In this document: piece after piece, positions 33,881-45,090 of the stretch
How the letters are laid out: each line of letters starts with the position of its first letter
How positions within the stretch are numbered: position 1 is the stretch's first letter
From: Delphinus delphis
Taxonomy: Eukaryota > Chordata > Mammalia > Artiodactyla > Delphinidae
Assembly (NCBI RefSeq): GCF_949987515.2
Contig: NC_082694.2
Coordinates: 60,386,080-60,450,079 of the forward strand
Direction: 5' to 3'
DNA length: 64,000 bases
Notes under the pieces: model-generated
Database searches by the model: none
Seen by the model: the letters and a program-made list of their open reading frames with translations, nothing else
What the model was told of the DNA's origin: nothing
Translations under genes and position numbers: made by a program

Positions 33881-35499
33881 AGATAGGAGAGGGGTGCCTT
33901 CAAGATGGCAGAGGAGTGAGATGTGGAGATCCCCTTCCTCCCCACAAATACATCAAAACTTCATCTACATGTGGAACAACTCCTACAGAACACCTACTGA
34001 ATGCTGGCAGAAGACCTCAGACTTCCCAAAAGGCAAGAAACTCCCCACGTACCTGGGTAGGACAAAAGAAAAAAGGAAAAACAGAGACAAAAGAATAGGG
34101 ATGGGACCTGCACCACTGGGAGGGAGCTGTGAAGGAGGAAAAGTTTCCACACACTAGGAAGCCCCTTCACTGGCGGAGACAGGGGTGGTGGCAGGAAAGC
34201 TTTGGAGCCACGGAGGAGAGCGCAGCAATAGGGGCGTAGAGTGCAAAGCGGAGAGATTCCCGCACAGAGGATCGGTGCCGACCAGCACTCACCAGCTCGA
34301 GAGGCTTGTGTGTTCACCTGCCAGGGCGGGAGGGGGCTGGGAGCTGAGGCTCTGGCTTCAGAGGTCAGATACCAGAGAGAGGACTGGGGTTGGCTGTGCG
34401 AACACAGCCTGACGGGGGCTAGTGAGCCACAGCTAGCCGGGAGGGAGTCCGGGAAAAACTCCGGACCTGCCTAAGAAGCAAAAGGCCATTGTTTCAGGGT
34501 GCGTGAGGAGAGGGGATTCAGAGCACCACCTAAATGAGCTCCAGAGACAGGCGTGAGCCACGGCTATCAACACGGACCCCAGACACGCGCATGAAACACT
34601 AAGGCTGCTGCTGCTGCCACCAAGAAGCCTGTGTGCAAGCACAGGTCACTATCCACACCTCCCTCCCGGGACCCTGTGCAGCCCGCCACTGCCAAGGTCC
34701 TGTGATCCAGGGACAACTTCCCCAGGAGAACACACGGCGCACCTCAGGCTGTTGCAACGTCACGCTGGACTCTGCCGCCACAGGCTTGCCCCGCATTCCA
34801 TACCCATCCCTCCCCCTGGCCTGAGTGAGCCAGAGCCCCCTAATCAAGCCACTCCTTTCAACCCGCCTTGTCTGGGTGTGGAACAGATGCCCTCAGGTGA
34901 CCTACAGGCAGAGGCGGGGCCAAATCCAAAGCTGAAGCCCAGGAGCTGTGCGAACAAAGAAGAGAAAGGGAAATAACTCTGCAGCCTCAGGAGCAGCGGA
35001 TTAGATTGCCACAGTCAACTTGATGTACCCTGCAACGGTGGAAGACCTGAATAGACAACGAATCATCCCAAAATTGAGGCAGTGGACTTTGGTTGCAACT
35101 GTAGACTTGGGGTCTGCTTTCTGCATCTAATTTGTTTCTGGTTTTATGTTTACCTTAGTTTAGTATTTAAATCTTATTACCATTGGTAGATTTGTTTATT
35201 GATTTGGTTGCTCTCTTCCTTTTTTAATTTTTATATATATATCTTTTCCCTTTTTCTCTTTTTGTGAGTGTGTACATGTATGCTTCTTTGTGTGAGTTTG
35301 CCTGTATAACTTTGCTTTTGCCATTTGTCCTAGGGTTCTGACTGTCCGTTTTTGTTTTGGGGGGTTCTTTTAGTACAGTTTTTAGCATTTGTTATCACTG
35401 GAGAATTTGTTTCTTGGTTTGGTTGCTCTCTTCTTTCTTTCTCTTTCTTTTTTTTATTATTTTTTTATTTTTAATAATATTTTTCTATTTTAATAACTT

Positions 35500-35640
35500 T
35501 ATTTTATCCTTCCTTCCTTCATTCCTCTCTCTCTCTCCCTCTCTCTCTGTTTTTCCTTTCTTTCTTTCTTCCTCCCTCCCTCCCTCCCTCTCTCCCTCTC
35601 TCTCTCTCTCTCTCTCTTTCTTTCTCTCCCTTTTCTTCAG
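35500..35640 (+). repeat. (CTTC)n/(CT)n microsatellite within the L1 5' UTR
   Basis: A long pyrimidine tract of ccttccttcc, cctccctccctc and ctctctctct units. It probably expanded after insertion. It is a strong purine/pyrimidine strand asymmetry inside the element's promoter-leader region. Confidence 0.85.
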
Positions 35641-36141
35641 AGCCGTGTGGCTGACAGGATCTTGGTGCTCTGGCCGGGTATCAGGCCTGAGCCTCTGAGG
35701 TGGGAAACCAGAGTTCAGGACATTGGTCCACCAGAGAGCTCCCGGCCCCACGTAATATAAAACAGTGAAAGCTCTCCCAGAGATCTCCATCTCAACACTA
35801 AGACACAGCTCCACTCAACCACCAGCAAGCTACAGTGCTGGACACCCTATGCCAAACAACTAGCAAGAGAGGAACACAAACGCACCCATTAGCAGAGAGG
35901 CTGCCTAAAATCATAAAAAGTTCACAGACACCCAAAAACACACCACCAGACATGGTCCTGCCGACCAGAGAGACAAGATCCAGCCCCAGCCACCAGAACA
36001 CACCCACAAGTCCCCTTCACCAAGAAGCCTACACAACCCACTGAAACAACCTTAGCCACTGGGGGCAGAGACCAAAAAGAACGGGAACTATGAACTTGCA
36101 GCCTGTGAAACAGAGACCCCAAACACAGTAAGTCAACCAAA

Positions 36142-36455
36142 ATGAGAAGACAGAGAAATACATGGAAGATGACAAAGCAAGGTGAAAACCCACCAGACCA
36201 AACAAATGAAGAGGAAATAGGCAGTCTACCTGAAAAAGAATTCAGAGAAATGATAATAAAGATGATTCAAAATCTTGGAAATAGAATGGAGAAACGCTTT
36301 AAGAGGAGCTAGAAGAATTAAAGAGCAAAAAGCAATGATGAACAAAACAATAAATAAAAATAAAAATTCTCTAGATGGAATCAATAGCAGAATAACTAAG
36401 GCAGAAGAACAGATAAGTGACCTGGAAGATAAAATAGTGGAAATAACTACCACAG
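36142..36455 (+). pseudogene. L1 ORF1 N-terminal remnant
   Basis: From ATG 36142 the frame reads MRRQRNTWKMTKQGENPP and continues into the acidic and coiled-coil start of ORF1p (EFREMIIKMIQNLGNRMEK). It hits a stop at about 36310 because of small indels. The following bases still show the heptad-like coiled coil (NSRITKAEEQISDLEDK). The RNA-recognition and C-terminal nucleic-acid-binding domains are deleted. Confidence 0.8.
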
Positions 36456-36759
36456 AAATGATACATTAAACAAGATGGACTTAACTGATATTTATAGGAC
36501 ATTGCATCCAAACACAACAGAACACACATTCTTCTCAAGGGCTCATGGAATATTCTCCAGGATAGATGATATCTTGTGTCACAAATCAAGCCTTGGTAAA
36601 TTTAAGAAAATTGAAGTTGTATCAAGAATCTTTTCCAACCACAATGCTATGAGACTAGATATCAATTACAGGGAAAAACCTGTAAAAAAATACAAACTCA
36701 TGGAGGCTAAACAATACACTACTAAATAACCAAGAGATCACTGAAGAAATCAAGGAGGA

Positions 36760-36966
36760 GGGCTTCCCTGGTGGCACAGTGGTTGAGAGTCCGCCTGCCG
36801 ATGCAGGGGACACGGGTTTGTGAACTGGTCCAGAAAGATCCCACGTGCCGTGGAGCAGCTGGGCCCGTGAGCCATGACTACTGAGTCTGCGCGTCCGGAG
36901 CCTGTACTCCGCAACGGGAAAGGCCACAGCAGTGAGAGGCCCACGTACTGAAAAAAAAAAAAAAAA
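36760..36966 (+). mobile_element. CHR-type SINE nested in the L1 ORF2
   Basis: Head gggcttccctggtggcacag, tRNA-like B-box region altered to gggtttgtgaactgg, GC-rich body, and a 17-base A tail. The target duplication agaaatcaaggagga is perfect on both sides (to 36759 and to 36981). It is younger than the host L1. Confidence 0.92.
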
Positions 36967-39535
36967 AGAAATCAAGGAGGAAACCAAAAAGTACCTAGAA
37001 ACAAACGACAATGAAGACACGATGACCCAAACCTATGGGATGCAGCAAAAGCAGTTCTAAGAGGGATGTATATAGCAATACAATCCCACCTCAAGAAACA
37101 AGAAAAACCTCAAATAAACAACCTAACCTTACACCTAAAGCAATTAGAGAAAGAACAAAAAAACCCCAAAGTTAGCAGAAGAAAAGAAGTCATAAAGATC
37201 AGATCAGAAATAAATGAAAAATAAATGAGGGAAACAATAGCAAAGATCAATAAAACTAAAAGCTGGTTCTTTGAGAAGATAAACAAAATAGATAAACCAT
37301 TAGCCAGACTCATCAAGAAAAAAAGGGAGAAGACTCAAATCAATAGAATTAGAAATGAAAAAGGAGAAGTAACAACTGACACTGCAGAAATACAAAAGAT
37401 CATGAGAGATTACTACAAGCAACTCTATGCCAATAAAATGACAACCTGGAAGAAATGGACAAATTCTTAGAAATGCACAAACTGCCAAGACTGAATCAGG
37501 AAGAAATAGAAAATATGAACAGACCAATCACAAGCACTGAAATTGAAACTCTGATTAAAAATCTTCCAACAAACAAAAGCCCAGGACCAGATGGCTTCAC
37601 AGGCAAATTCTATCAAACATTTAGAGAAGAGCTAACACCTATCCTTCTCAAACTCTTCCAAAATATAGCAGAGGGAGGAACACTCCCAAATTCCTTCTAC
37701 GAGGTCACCATCACCTTGATACCAAAACCAGACAAGGATGTCACAAAGAAAGAAAACTACAGGCCAATATCACTGATGAACATAGATGCAAAAATCTTCA
37801 ACAAAATACTAGCAAACAGAATCCAACAGCACATTAAAAGAATCATAAACCATGATCAAGTGGGGTTTATTCCAGGAATGCAAGGATTCTTCAATATACG
37901 CAAATCTATCAATGTGATAAACCATATTAACAAATTGAAGGAGAAAAACCATATGATCATCTCAATAGATGCAGAGAAAGCTTTTGACAAAATTCAACAC
38001 CCATTTATGATAAAAACCCTGCAGAAAGTAGGCATAGAGGGAACTTTCCTCAACATAATAAAGGCCATATATGACAAGCCCACAGCCAACATCATCCTCA
38101 ATGGTGAAAAACTGAAAGCATTTCCACTAAGATCAGGCACAAGACAAGGTTGCCCTCTCTCACCACTCTTATTCAACATAGTTTTGGAAGTTTTAGCCAC
38201 AGCAATCAGAGAAGAAAAGGAAATAAAAGGAATCCAAATCAGAAAAGAAGTAGTAAAGCTGTCACTGTTTGCAGATGACATGATACTATACATAGAGAAT
38301 CCTAAAGATGCTACCAGAAAACTACTAGAGCTAATCAACGAATTTGGTAAAGTACCAGGATACAAAATTAATGCACAGAAATATCTGACATTCTTATACA
38401 CTAATGATGAAAAATCTGAAAGTGAAATCAAGAAAACACTCCCATTTACCATTGCAGCAAAAAGAATAAAATATCTAGGAATAAACCTACCTAAGGAAAC
38501 AAAAGACCTGTAGGCAGAAATTTATAAGACACTGATGAAAGAAATTAAAGATGATACAAATAGATGGAGAGGTATACCATGTTCTTGGATTGGAAGAATC
38601 AACATTGTGAAAATGACTCTACTACCCAAAGCAATCTACAGATTCAACGCAATCCCTATCAAACAACTGGAATTTTTCACAGAACTAGAACAAAAAATTT
38701 CACATTTTGTATGGAAACACAAAAGACCCCGAATAGCCAAATCAATCTTGAGAACGAAAAACGGAGCTGGAGCAATCAGGCTCCCTGACTTCAGACTATA
38801 CTACAAAGCTACAGTAATCAAGACAGTATGGTACTGGCACCAAAACAGAAAGATCAATGGAACAGGATACAAAGCCCAGAGATAAACCCACACACATATG
38901 GACACCTTATCTTTGATAAAGGAGGCAGCAATGTACAGTGGAGAAAGGACAGCCTCTTCAATAAGTGGTGCTGGGAAAACTGGACAGCTACATGTAAAAG
39001 TATGAGATTAGATCACTCCCTAACACCATACACAAAAATAAGCTCAAAATGGATTAAAGACCTAAACTATCAGACTCTTAGAGGAAAACATAGGCAGAAC
39101 ACTCTATGACATACATCACAGCAAGATCCTTTCTGACCCACCTCCTAGAGAAATGGAAATAAAAACAAAAATAAACAAATGGGACCTAATGAAACTTCAA
39201 AGCTTTTGCATAGCAAAGGAAACCATAAACAAGACCAAAAGACAACCCTCAGAACGGGAGAAAATATTTGCAAATGAAGCAACTGACAAAGGATTAATCT
39301 CCAAAATTTAGAAGCAGCTCATGCAGCTCAATAACAAAAAAACAAACAACCCAATCCAAAAATGGGCAGAAGACCTAAATAGACATTTCTCCAAAGAAGA
39401 TATACAGACTGCCAACAAACACATGAAAGAATACTCAACATCACTGATCATTAGAGAAATGCAAATCAAAACTACAATGAGATATCATCTCACACCAGTC
39501 AGAATGGCCATCATCAAAAAATCTACAAACAATAA

Positions 39536-39609
39536 TAAAGCAGAAGCTAACACACCATTGTAAAGCAATTATACTCCAATAAAGATGTTAAAAAAAATTA
39601 CAACTCAAA
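39536..39609 (+). mobile_element. ultra-short L1 3'-end insertion inside the L1
   Basis: About 50 bases identical in kind to the terminal L1 3' UTR (gctaacacaccattgtaaag, then ttatactccaataaagatg) plus an A-rich tail interrupt ORF2. The flanks repeat: aaaaaatctacaaacaataa (39516-39535) and the same 20-mer with a single A-to-G change (39610-39629). This has the form of an extremely 5'-truncated retrotransposition with its target duplication. Confidence 0.8.
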
Positions 39610-40102
39610 AAAAAATCTACGAACAATAAATGCTGGAGAGGGTGTGGAGAAAAGGGAACACTCTTGCACTGTTGGTGGGAATGTACATTGATACCGCCAC
39701 TAAGGAGGTTCCTTAGAAAACTAAAAATAGAACTACCATATGACCCAGCAATCCCACTACTGGGCATACATCCTGAGAAAACCATAATTCAGAAAGAGTC
39801 ATGTAACACGATATTCATTGCAGCTCTACTTACAATAGCCAGGACATGGAAGCAACTTAGGTTCCGTGGACAGATGAATGGATAAAGAAAATGTGGCACA
39901 TATATACAATGGAATATTACTCAGCCATAAAAAGAAATGAAATTGAGTTATTTGTAGCAAGGTGGATGGACCTAGAGACTATCATACAGAGTGAAGTAAG
40001 TCAGAAAGAGAAAAACAAATACCATATGCTAATATATATATGCAACCTAAAAAAGGAAAAAGTTCTGAAGAACCTAGGGGCAGAACAGAAATAAAGACAA
40101 AG

Positions 40103-40158
40103 ACATAGAGAATGGACTTGAGGACATGGGACATAGAGAATGGACTTGAGGACATTGG
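40103..40158 (+). repeat. 28-bp tandem duplication in the L1 3' UTR
   Basis: Unit acatagagaatggacttgag plus eight more bases occurs twice in a row (40103-40130, 40131-40158) with one mismatch near its end. Confidence 0.85.
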
Positions 40159-40454
40159 GAGGGGGAAGGGTAAGCTGGGATGAAGTGAGAGAGTGGCATG
40201 GACATATATACACTACCAAATGTAAAACAGATAAGTAGTCGGAAGCAGCCGCATAGCACAGGGAGATCAGCTCGGTGCTTTGTGTTCACCTAGACGGGTG
40301 GGATAGGGAGGGTGGGAGGGAGACGCAAGAGGGGGAGATATGGGGATGTATGTATATGTATAGCTGACTCACTTTGTTATACAGCAGAAACTAACACACC
40401 ATTGTAAAACAATTATACTCCAATAAAGATGTTTTTAAAAAAAAAGACAGGAGA

Positions 40455-41690
40455 AATTACAAATAAAAGCAAGAGTGCCTCAATAGGAATGAAAATAAGG
40501 TGACCCCCAGGCAGACTGTCCCTAGGGTGTGTGTCCTAGCAAGTATTTTTTGCAGGGTCCCTGTAATTTGATTTTTTAAATGTTTTACAAAATTCATGGT
40601 CCTGCATGAGCATAATGATTTATTTATGGAAATACAGAACATTGGGTAGAGAAGAGGTATTTTCACATTTGCTTACTGTCCAAGTAGTGTGAGTGAAGAT
40701 TATTCATGGTGTCTAGGCACCATCGCTTCCTGTACAAGTGCCAGAACTATCTTTTTGTGTTCTTTATTGTTAGATGTGCTAATTTCACCTTTCCCCGGGG
40801 AGAAGAGGCTAACAATGCTGTTATTACTCACAACAGCATGGCTCTTCAGAACATGTTTGGACTGAGACAACATAGATCTGCTTGCCTCTGCATTTCCCTG
40901 ATACTATTTACGTATTTAATGCTGATTATGTCACCTATCCTGCCACCCATGTATCCCAACTTCCAATGACTCTCTCAAGGGCTGTTACTGGCTTTGTGGA
41001 TGGTGACCACAAAGGCAAGCCTTACCCAGAATATAAAGGAAAATGTGAATGTTAATTTGCTTTCTGATCATGTTAAATTCACTGTTTGAAATTTTCTAGA
41101 ATAAACGTAGAAGAGCACATTTTTGGACCATATCTTCTCTTGAACTCCTTTGGGGAATCACTGAATTCCTAGAATGTGATTCTTCCAATGTTGATAGCAC
41201 CTCTGCCTTCCACAGACCACCATCAGTGGGAAGAGAGGGGAAGACGCTGGGAGCAGACAAAGATGAGTGTTCCTATTTGTGCAAGGAATGTCCATCTTTC
41301 ATCAACACGGCTTAAACATGGAGTTCAAATGTTAACAAATACTTGAAGCCTAATGAGGGCATCAGGCAGAAGGGTCTACAGGAATTGCAGGCCAACAGCT
41401 CGAAAGAGAATGTCAAAGACCTCTGGAGGACTGGGCAGGGAGGGGGTTTGGCCATCCTGGTGCCAGTGATTGGAGGTGCAGAAAGTAAAGGAAGTATGAT
41501 TCCACCATTGCTGCCCTGGGGGGATGGTGGGGGAGGCGGCGGGGGGGACAGAGACCAGAGATTGCCATATATCGGAACATGGAGGGGTGAGAGCTGACAA
41601 ATGAACCCAACACGTGGCAGCCCAAGGGTTGGCAGTGGGCCATGGATACCCCAGAGCCATGAACTTGTGTCTCCTACGTGGGAGTCATCA
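40455..41690. other. intergenic, unique
   Basis: A G-rich run lies at 41517-41550 (ggggggatggtgggggaggc). No gene seen. Confidence 0.4.
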
Positions 41691-41703
41691 AAATCAGTGT
41701 GTC

Positions 41704-42055
41704 AGGACTTCCTGGTGGTCCAGTGGTAAAGAATCTGCTTTACAATGCAGGGTACATCAGTTCGATCAGGGAACTAAGATCCCACGTGCCTCAACTAGAG
41801 AGGCTACATGCCACAAACTACAGAGCCCATGCACTCTGGAACTGTGCGCCACAACTAAAGAGCCCACGCACCACAACTAGAGAAGAGAAAAAACCTGCAT
41901 GCCACAACTAGAGAGAAGTCCCCACACCACAACAAAGAGCCCGGGCACTACAACGAAAGATCCCGCGTGCCTCAACAAAGATCCTGGGTGAGCCAACTAA
42001 GACCCGATGCAGCCAAAAATAAATAAAATAAATAATAAATAAATCTTTAAAAAAA
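41704..42055 (+). mobile_element. long-form CHR-type SINE, older copy
   Basis: The head aggacttcctggtggtccag and weakened B box (agttcgatcagggaac) precede a body of repeated cacaactagagag-type units, ending gcagccaaaaataaataa and poly(A). The 13-bp target duplication aaatcagtgtgtc is perfect (41691-41703, 42056-42068). Same long form as the copy at 23195 but more diverged. Confidence 0.88.
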
Positions 42056-42068
42056 AAATCAGTGTGTC

Positions 42069-42484
42069 TGCACTTGTATGGTGTCTCAGTCCCACAAAAT
42101 CTTACTAGAGAAGACAGAGCTATCCTGAGGAGCAATTGCTTTTCAGGTCACCCTCCTAAAATCAGGGCCAGGACAGGGGCCCAAAAATGATCCCATAGAT
42201 ATGAGGCCTGGAGTTCTTTGGGGCATCTGGTCGACACAACATGGTGGGTGGAGAGATCAAGAAACACCCCAAAGAGGAGAAATAGGGACCAGGGTCCAGA
42301 AGGATATTGGTCCCAGCACCCTGCCCAGATAACACTGCTACACAAGTTGTTCCCGGGTATCTGAGGGGAACTTTGAAAATGTTGAGGAGATTATTTCAAA
42401 GCAGAGAGACACTGGGGTCCAAGGGCTCTGCTGATGTCAAGGATGACCAGCAACATCTGTTACCAGCTGGAAGAGCTGTGGAGA
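42069..42484. other. intergenic, unique
   Basis: Nothing recognised. Confidence 0.35.
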
Positions 42485-42720
42485 AATCTGAGACACAGGG
42501 ACATTAAGCAAAATGTCCAACATGCAGCTACTAAGTGGTGGAGTATGATTTGAACCCAAACAGTCTGACTCTAGGACCTGTGTTCTCTGCTGTGAAAATA
42601 TCTAAAAATATTATAGACTTTATATTCAGACAGAACTGAGGCTGAGTCACCACTCTGACAATACCAGTATGTGACCTTGGCATCAAGTGGGGATAATAGT
42701 ATTGAATAATTTTTAGGATT
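42485..42720. repeat. two MIR fragments back to back
   Basis: An antisense MIR (gaaatctgagacacaggg, cagctactaagtggtggag, gatttgaacccaaacagtct) lies at about 42485-42590. A sense MIR-like piece (cactctgacaataccagtatgtgacc, gtggggataatagta) follows at about 42620-42720. Confidence 0.6.
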
Positions 42721-42730
42721 GTTTTTCAAG

Positions 42731-42930
42731 AATCCACCAACTTTTTCTATAAAAGATCAGTTGATAGATTCTTCAGGCAGCCCATACAGTCTGCTGCAAC
42801 TACTCAGTTCTATAGTGTGAAAGTAGCCATAGACAATGCATAAATGAATGGGTGCTGCTGTGTTCCAATAAAACTCTCTACAAAAACAGATGGTAGGTTG
42901 GATTTGGCCACAGGCATTAGTGTAGCAACT
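42731..42930 (+). mobile_element. nonautonomous hAT-like DNA transposon
   Basis: ccaccaactttttctataaa, ctgcaactactcagttctat, agtagccatagacaatgc, gtgttccaataaaactctc and ggttggatttggcca follow the same order as the element at 10310-10779, here without interruption. Family name not assigned. Confidence 0.6.
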
Positions 42931-44449
42931 ACTTGTTTTGAGCATTAATTCAGATAATGCCAATAAAAGTTTTTTAATAGTTACCAACACTTAATAAACA
43001 TTCAGTAAATATTAGTTGTTATTATACCAACAAAATGACTACATTTTAAACCTATTGGCTTAAGGTTCTAGTGTGCCTGTCACTTTTTGTTTGTTTCCTT
43101 ATTTTACAGTTACATTGTATATACTTAAGGAAAAATGATAGGTGAATAAATATTTCATTACTTGAGTTCTTCCTCATTACTATCATTTTTCAAAAGTTCT
43201 TTTATAGAGTTATTTGCCATCTGAAAACTGTCAGTCTTTAAAATGTGTGAATCAAAATTCTTTAAGTGTAGCTTTATTATGTATTTAAAATAAAAATTTT
43301 CTGTTCATTCATATTTCTATTTCAGTAATATAAAACAGTGGGAATTTTAGATGCTACAAATCAAAATTTTTTGGAAAACTATATTTCAAGAATACATGTA
43401 ATGCATAAATAACCTGCTTTACCATCATTTATGTGTGATTCCCATAACCATTTATAGTATCATTTATTTGGAATCTACACAGCTCATTTCTGCACTTCTT
43501 TTACGAATAGCATTTCTTATCTTTGGGAGATAATCCCTTCCTCCATTCTATTCATGTGGTTTAAAATAGCTACCATCAATGTCAACCAGTTTTGGGTGTG
43601 AACACTGGACCTAAGCTATGACCTGCGTGGGTTGGTTGCTTCTGCTGGTCTTATTTCCAGCCGTCAGGAGGACATTGTCAGGCAGAATGGAAGCAAAAAG
43701 GAGAGAACAGAAGAGGCCAGGGATGGAGGGATGGAGGCTTATGATGCTTGAGTCCTCATCCCCTTTACCCCCAAAGTCCAGCCACATCCCTGTTCTCTCA
43801 TGGTTCGATTATGTGATACAATGAATTCCTCCTTTGCCTAAGCAAGTTTCAGTTGACCTTGGACTATGACATCACCCTTGGGTTATATGAATCATCCCCA
43901 CTTGACTTATCCTGGGGCAAACTTTCCTGTCTGCCACGCACCAGATGTGTGGCTTTGGCATCAGAGAAAGTAACTTGCAGAGAATAAAGCTCATTTGAGG
44001 GCACTTCTTTCATCCAGAACACCAGATGGAAACAACTAGGTCAAGAAGAGAATTATTTTAAATGACTGTGCATGGCTTTTGTGGGGGGTTTTCCTTTTCT
44101 TTCTTTTTTTTTTTAAATAACTAATACAATTGGGAACATTGTACCCAATTAGGAAGGGGGGAAAAAAGGAAAACTCCAAGCTGATATCACTAGGTTAAGA
44201 GAAATTATGGATTATTTTGTAGCAAGTGGCTTGTACTCAGGGTTTCATAGCAAAACATAGTTTTAAGAAAACCTAGTAAGAATATGCACCAGCAGAATTT
44301 CCTGGGGGGTTTGGGGGGGGGTTTTGTTTTGTTTTGCTTTTTCCATAGTTCTTTCCTGGTTTCTTGGGATTCATCAGGTGAGCATTTGGTAAGTAAAAAG
44401 ATATGGCTACACATTGGCACAATGGACCTAGTCCTCTTTGCATTCTCCT
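42931..44449. other. intergenic, AT-rich, unique
   Basis: 43000-43450 is strongly AT-rich. T-rich runs lie near 44105 and G/T homopolymer patches at 44305-44335. No gene recognised. Confidence 0.35.
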
Positions 44450-44815
44450 GTATTAGGCAGCTTGGGCTGCCATAACAAAATACCGCAGACTGGGTGGCTT
44501 AAACAACAGGAATTTATTTTCTCACAGTTCTGGAGGTTGGAAGTCTGAGATCAGGGTGCCAGCACAGTCAGGTTTTGGTGAGAACACTTGCTGGCTTGCC
44601 TTCTTGCTGTGTCCTCACATGGCCGAGAGAGAAAGCAAGCTGTCTGACGTCTCTTCCTGTAAAGGCACTAATCCCATCATAAGGACCCCACCTTCGTGAC
44701 TTCATCTATATGTAATTATCTCCCCAAAAGACCTCATCTCCAAATACTTTCCCACTGGGGTTAGAGCTTCAACATATGAATTTATCTGGTAGAGACACAG
44801 CTCAGTTCATTGCAC
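44450..44815 (-). mobile_element. MST-type (ERVL-MaLR) solo LTR, antisense
   Basis: tgtattaggcagcttgggct, gccataacaaaataccgcag, ttctcacagttctggaggtt, gctgtgtcctcacatggc, caccttcgtgacttcatct and gggttagagcttcaacatat follow the order of an MSTA/MSTB LTR read on the minus strand. No internal viral sequence. Confidence 0.75.
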
Positions 44816-44904
44816 CCCCTTACCAGATTGCTAACTTTTAGAGATTAACCTATTCGTTATCCTAAAAGTTGAGAAGAATCAACTATCTAAAAATATTTTC
44901 ACCT

Positions 44905-45090
44905 GTTGTTCAGGCAGCAGAGTGTGAGGGATGAACAAGCCCTCTTGGAGCCAGAGATGTGGGTTCAAGCCCTGCCTCGACTATTTATTTAAGTAGGTTG
45001 CTTACGTTTATTGAGCCCCAATCTGTAAAACTGAGATAGTATGATTATCTGCTGCATGGGGATGAACAGGATATAAAATATTCTTGATCA
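44905..45090 (+). repeat. MIR SINE
   Basis: agccagagatgtgggttcaag, cctcgactatttatttaag, ccccaatctgtaaaactgag and tagtatgattatctgctgc fit a sense MIR. Confidence 0.65.

Larger units (their letters stand above)
36465..40094 (+). pseudogene. L1 ORF2 (endonuclease/reverse transcriptase) pseudogene
   Basis: The remnant starts in the C-terminal part of the endonuclease (IYRTLHPNTTEH ... RIDDILCHKSS). The SINE at 36760-36966 interrupts it. A 1-base deletion near 37440 (aaaatgac versus aaaatggac in the second L1) shifts the frame. The longest open part, 37455-38513, is the reverse transcriptase with the catalytic FADD box ([11 protein letters not shown]) and [12 protein letters not shown] at 38511-38513 replaces the tyrosine codon seen in the other copy, then the frame resumes to 38885. 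Further small indels (for example near 38828) break the C-terminal region. The remnant ends near 40094. Confidence 0.9.
33891..40444 (+). mobile_element. near-complete, internally deleted LINE-1 (cetartiodactyl type)
   Basis: It opens at ggggtgccttcaagatggc, the start of the L1 5' UTR, and ends with caattatactccaataaaga and an A tail. The near-matching 10-bp flanks agataggaga (33881-33890) and agacaggaga (40445-40454) are the probable target duplication. It spans ~6.55 kb, including a ~207-bp SINE. It has a 5' UTR (to ~36140), an ORF1 N-terminal remnant, a large deletion near 36455-36470 that removes most of ORF1 and the front of the endonuclease, then the ORF2 remainder and 3' UTR. It cannot retrotranspose on its own. 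Confidence 0.92.

Noticed and set aside
37994..38452. 152-codon minus-strand frame
   Set aside because: Antisense shadow of the L1 reverse-transcriptase region.
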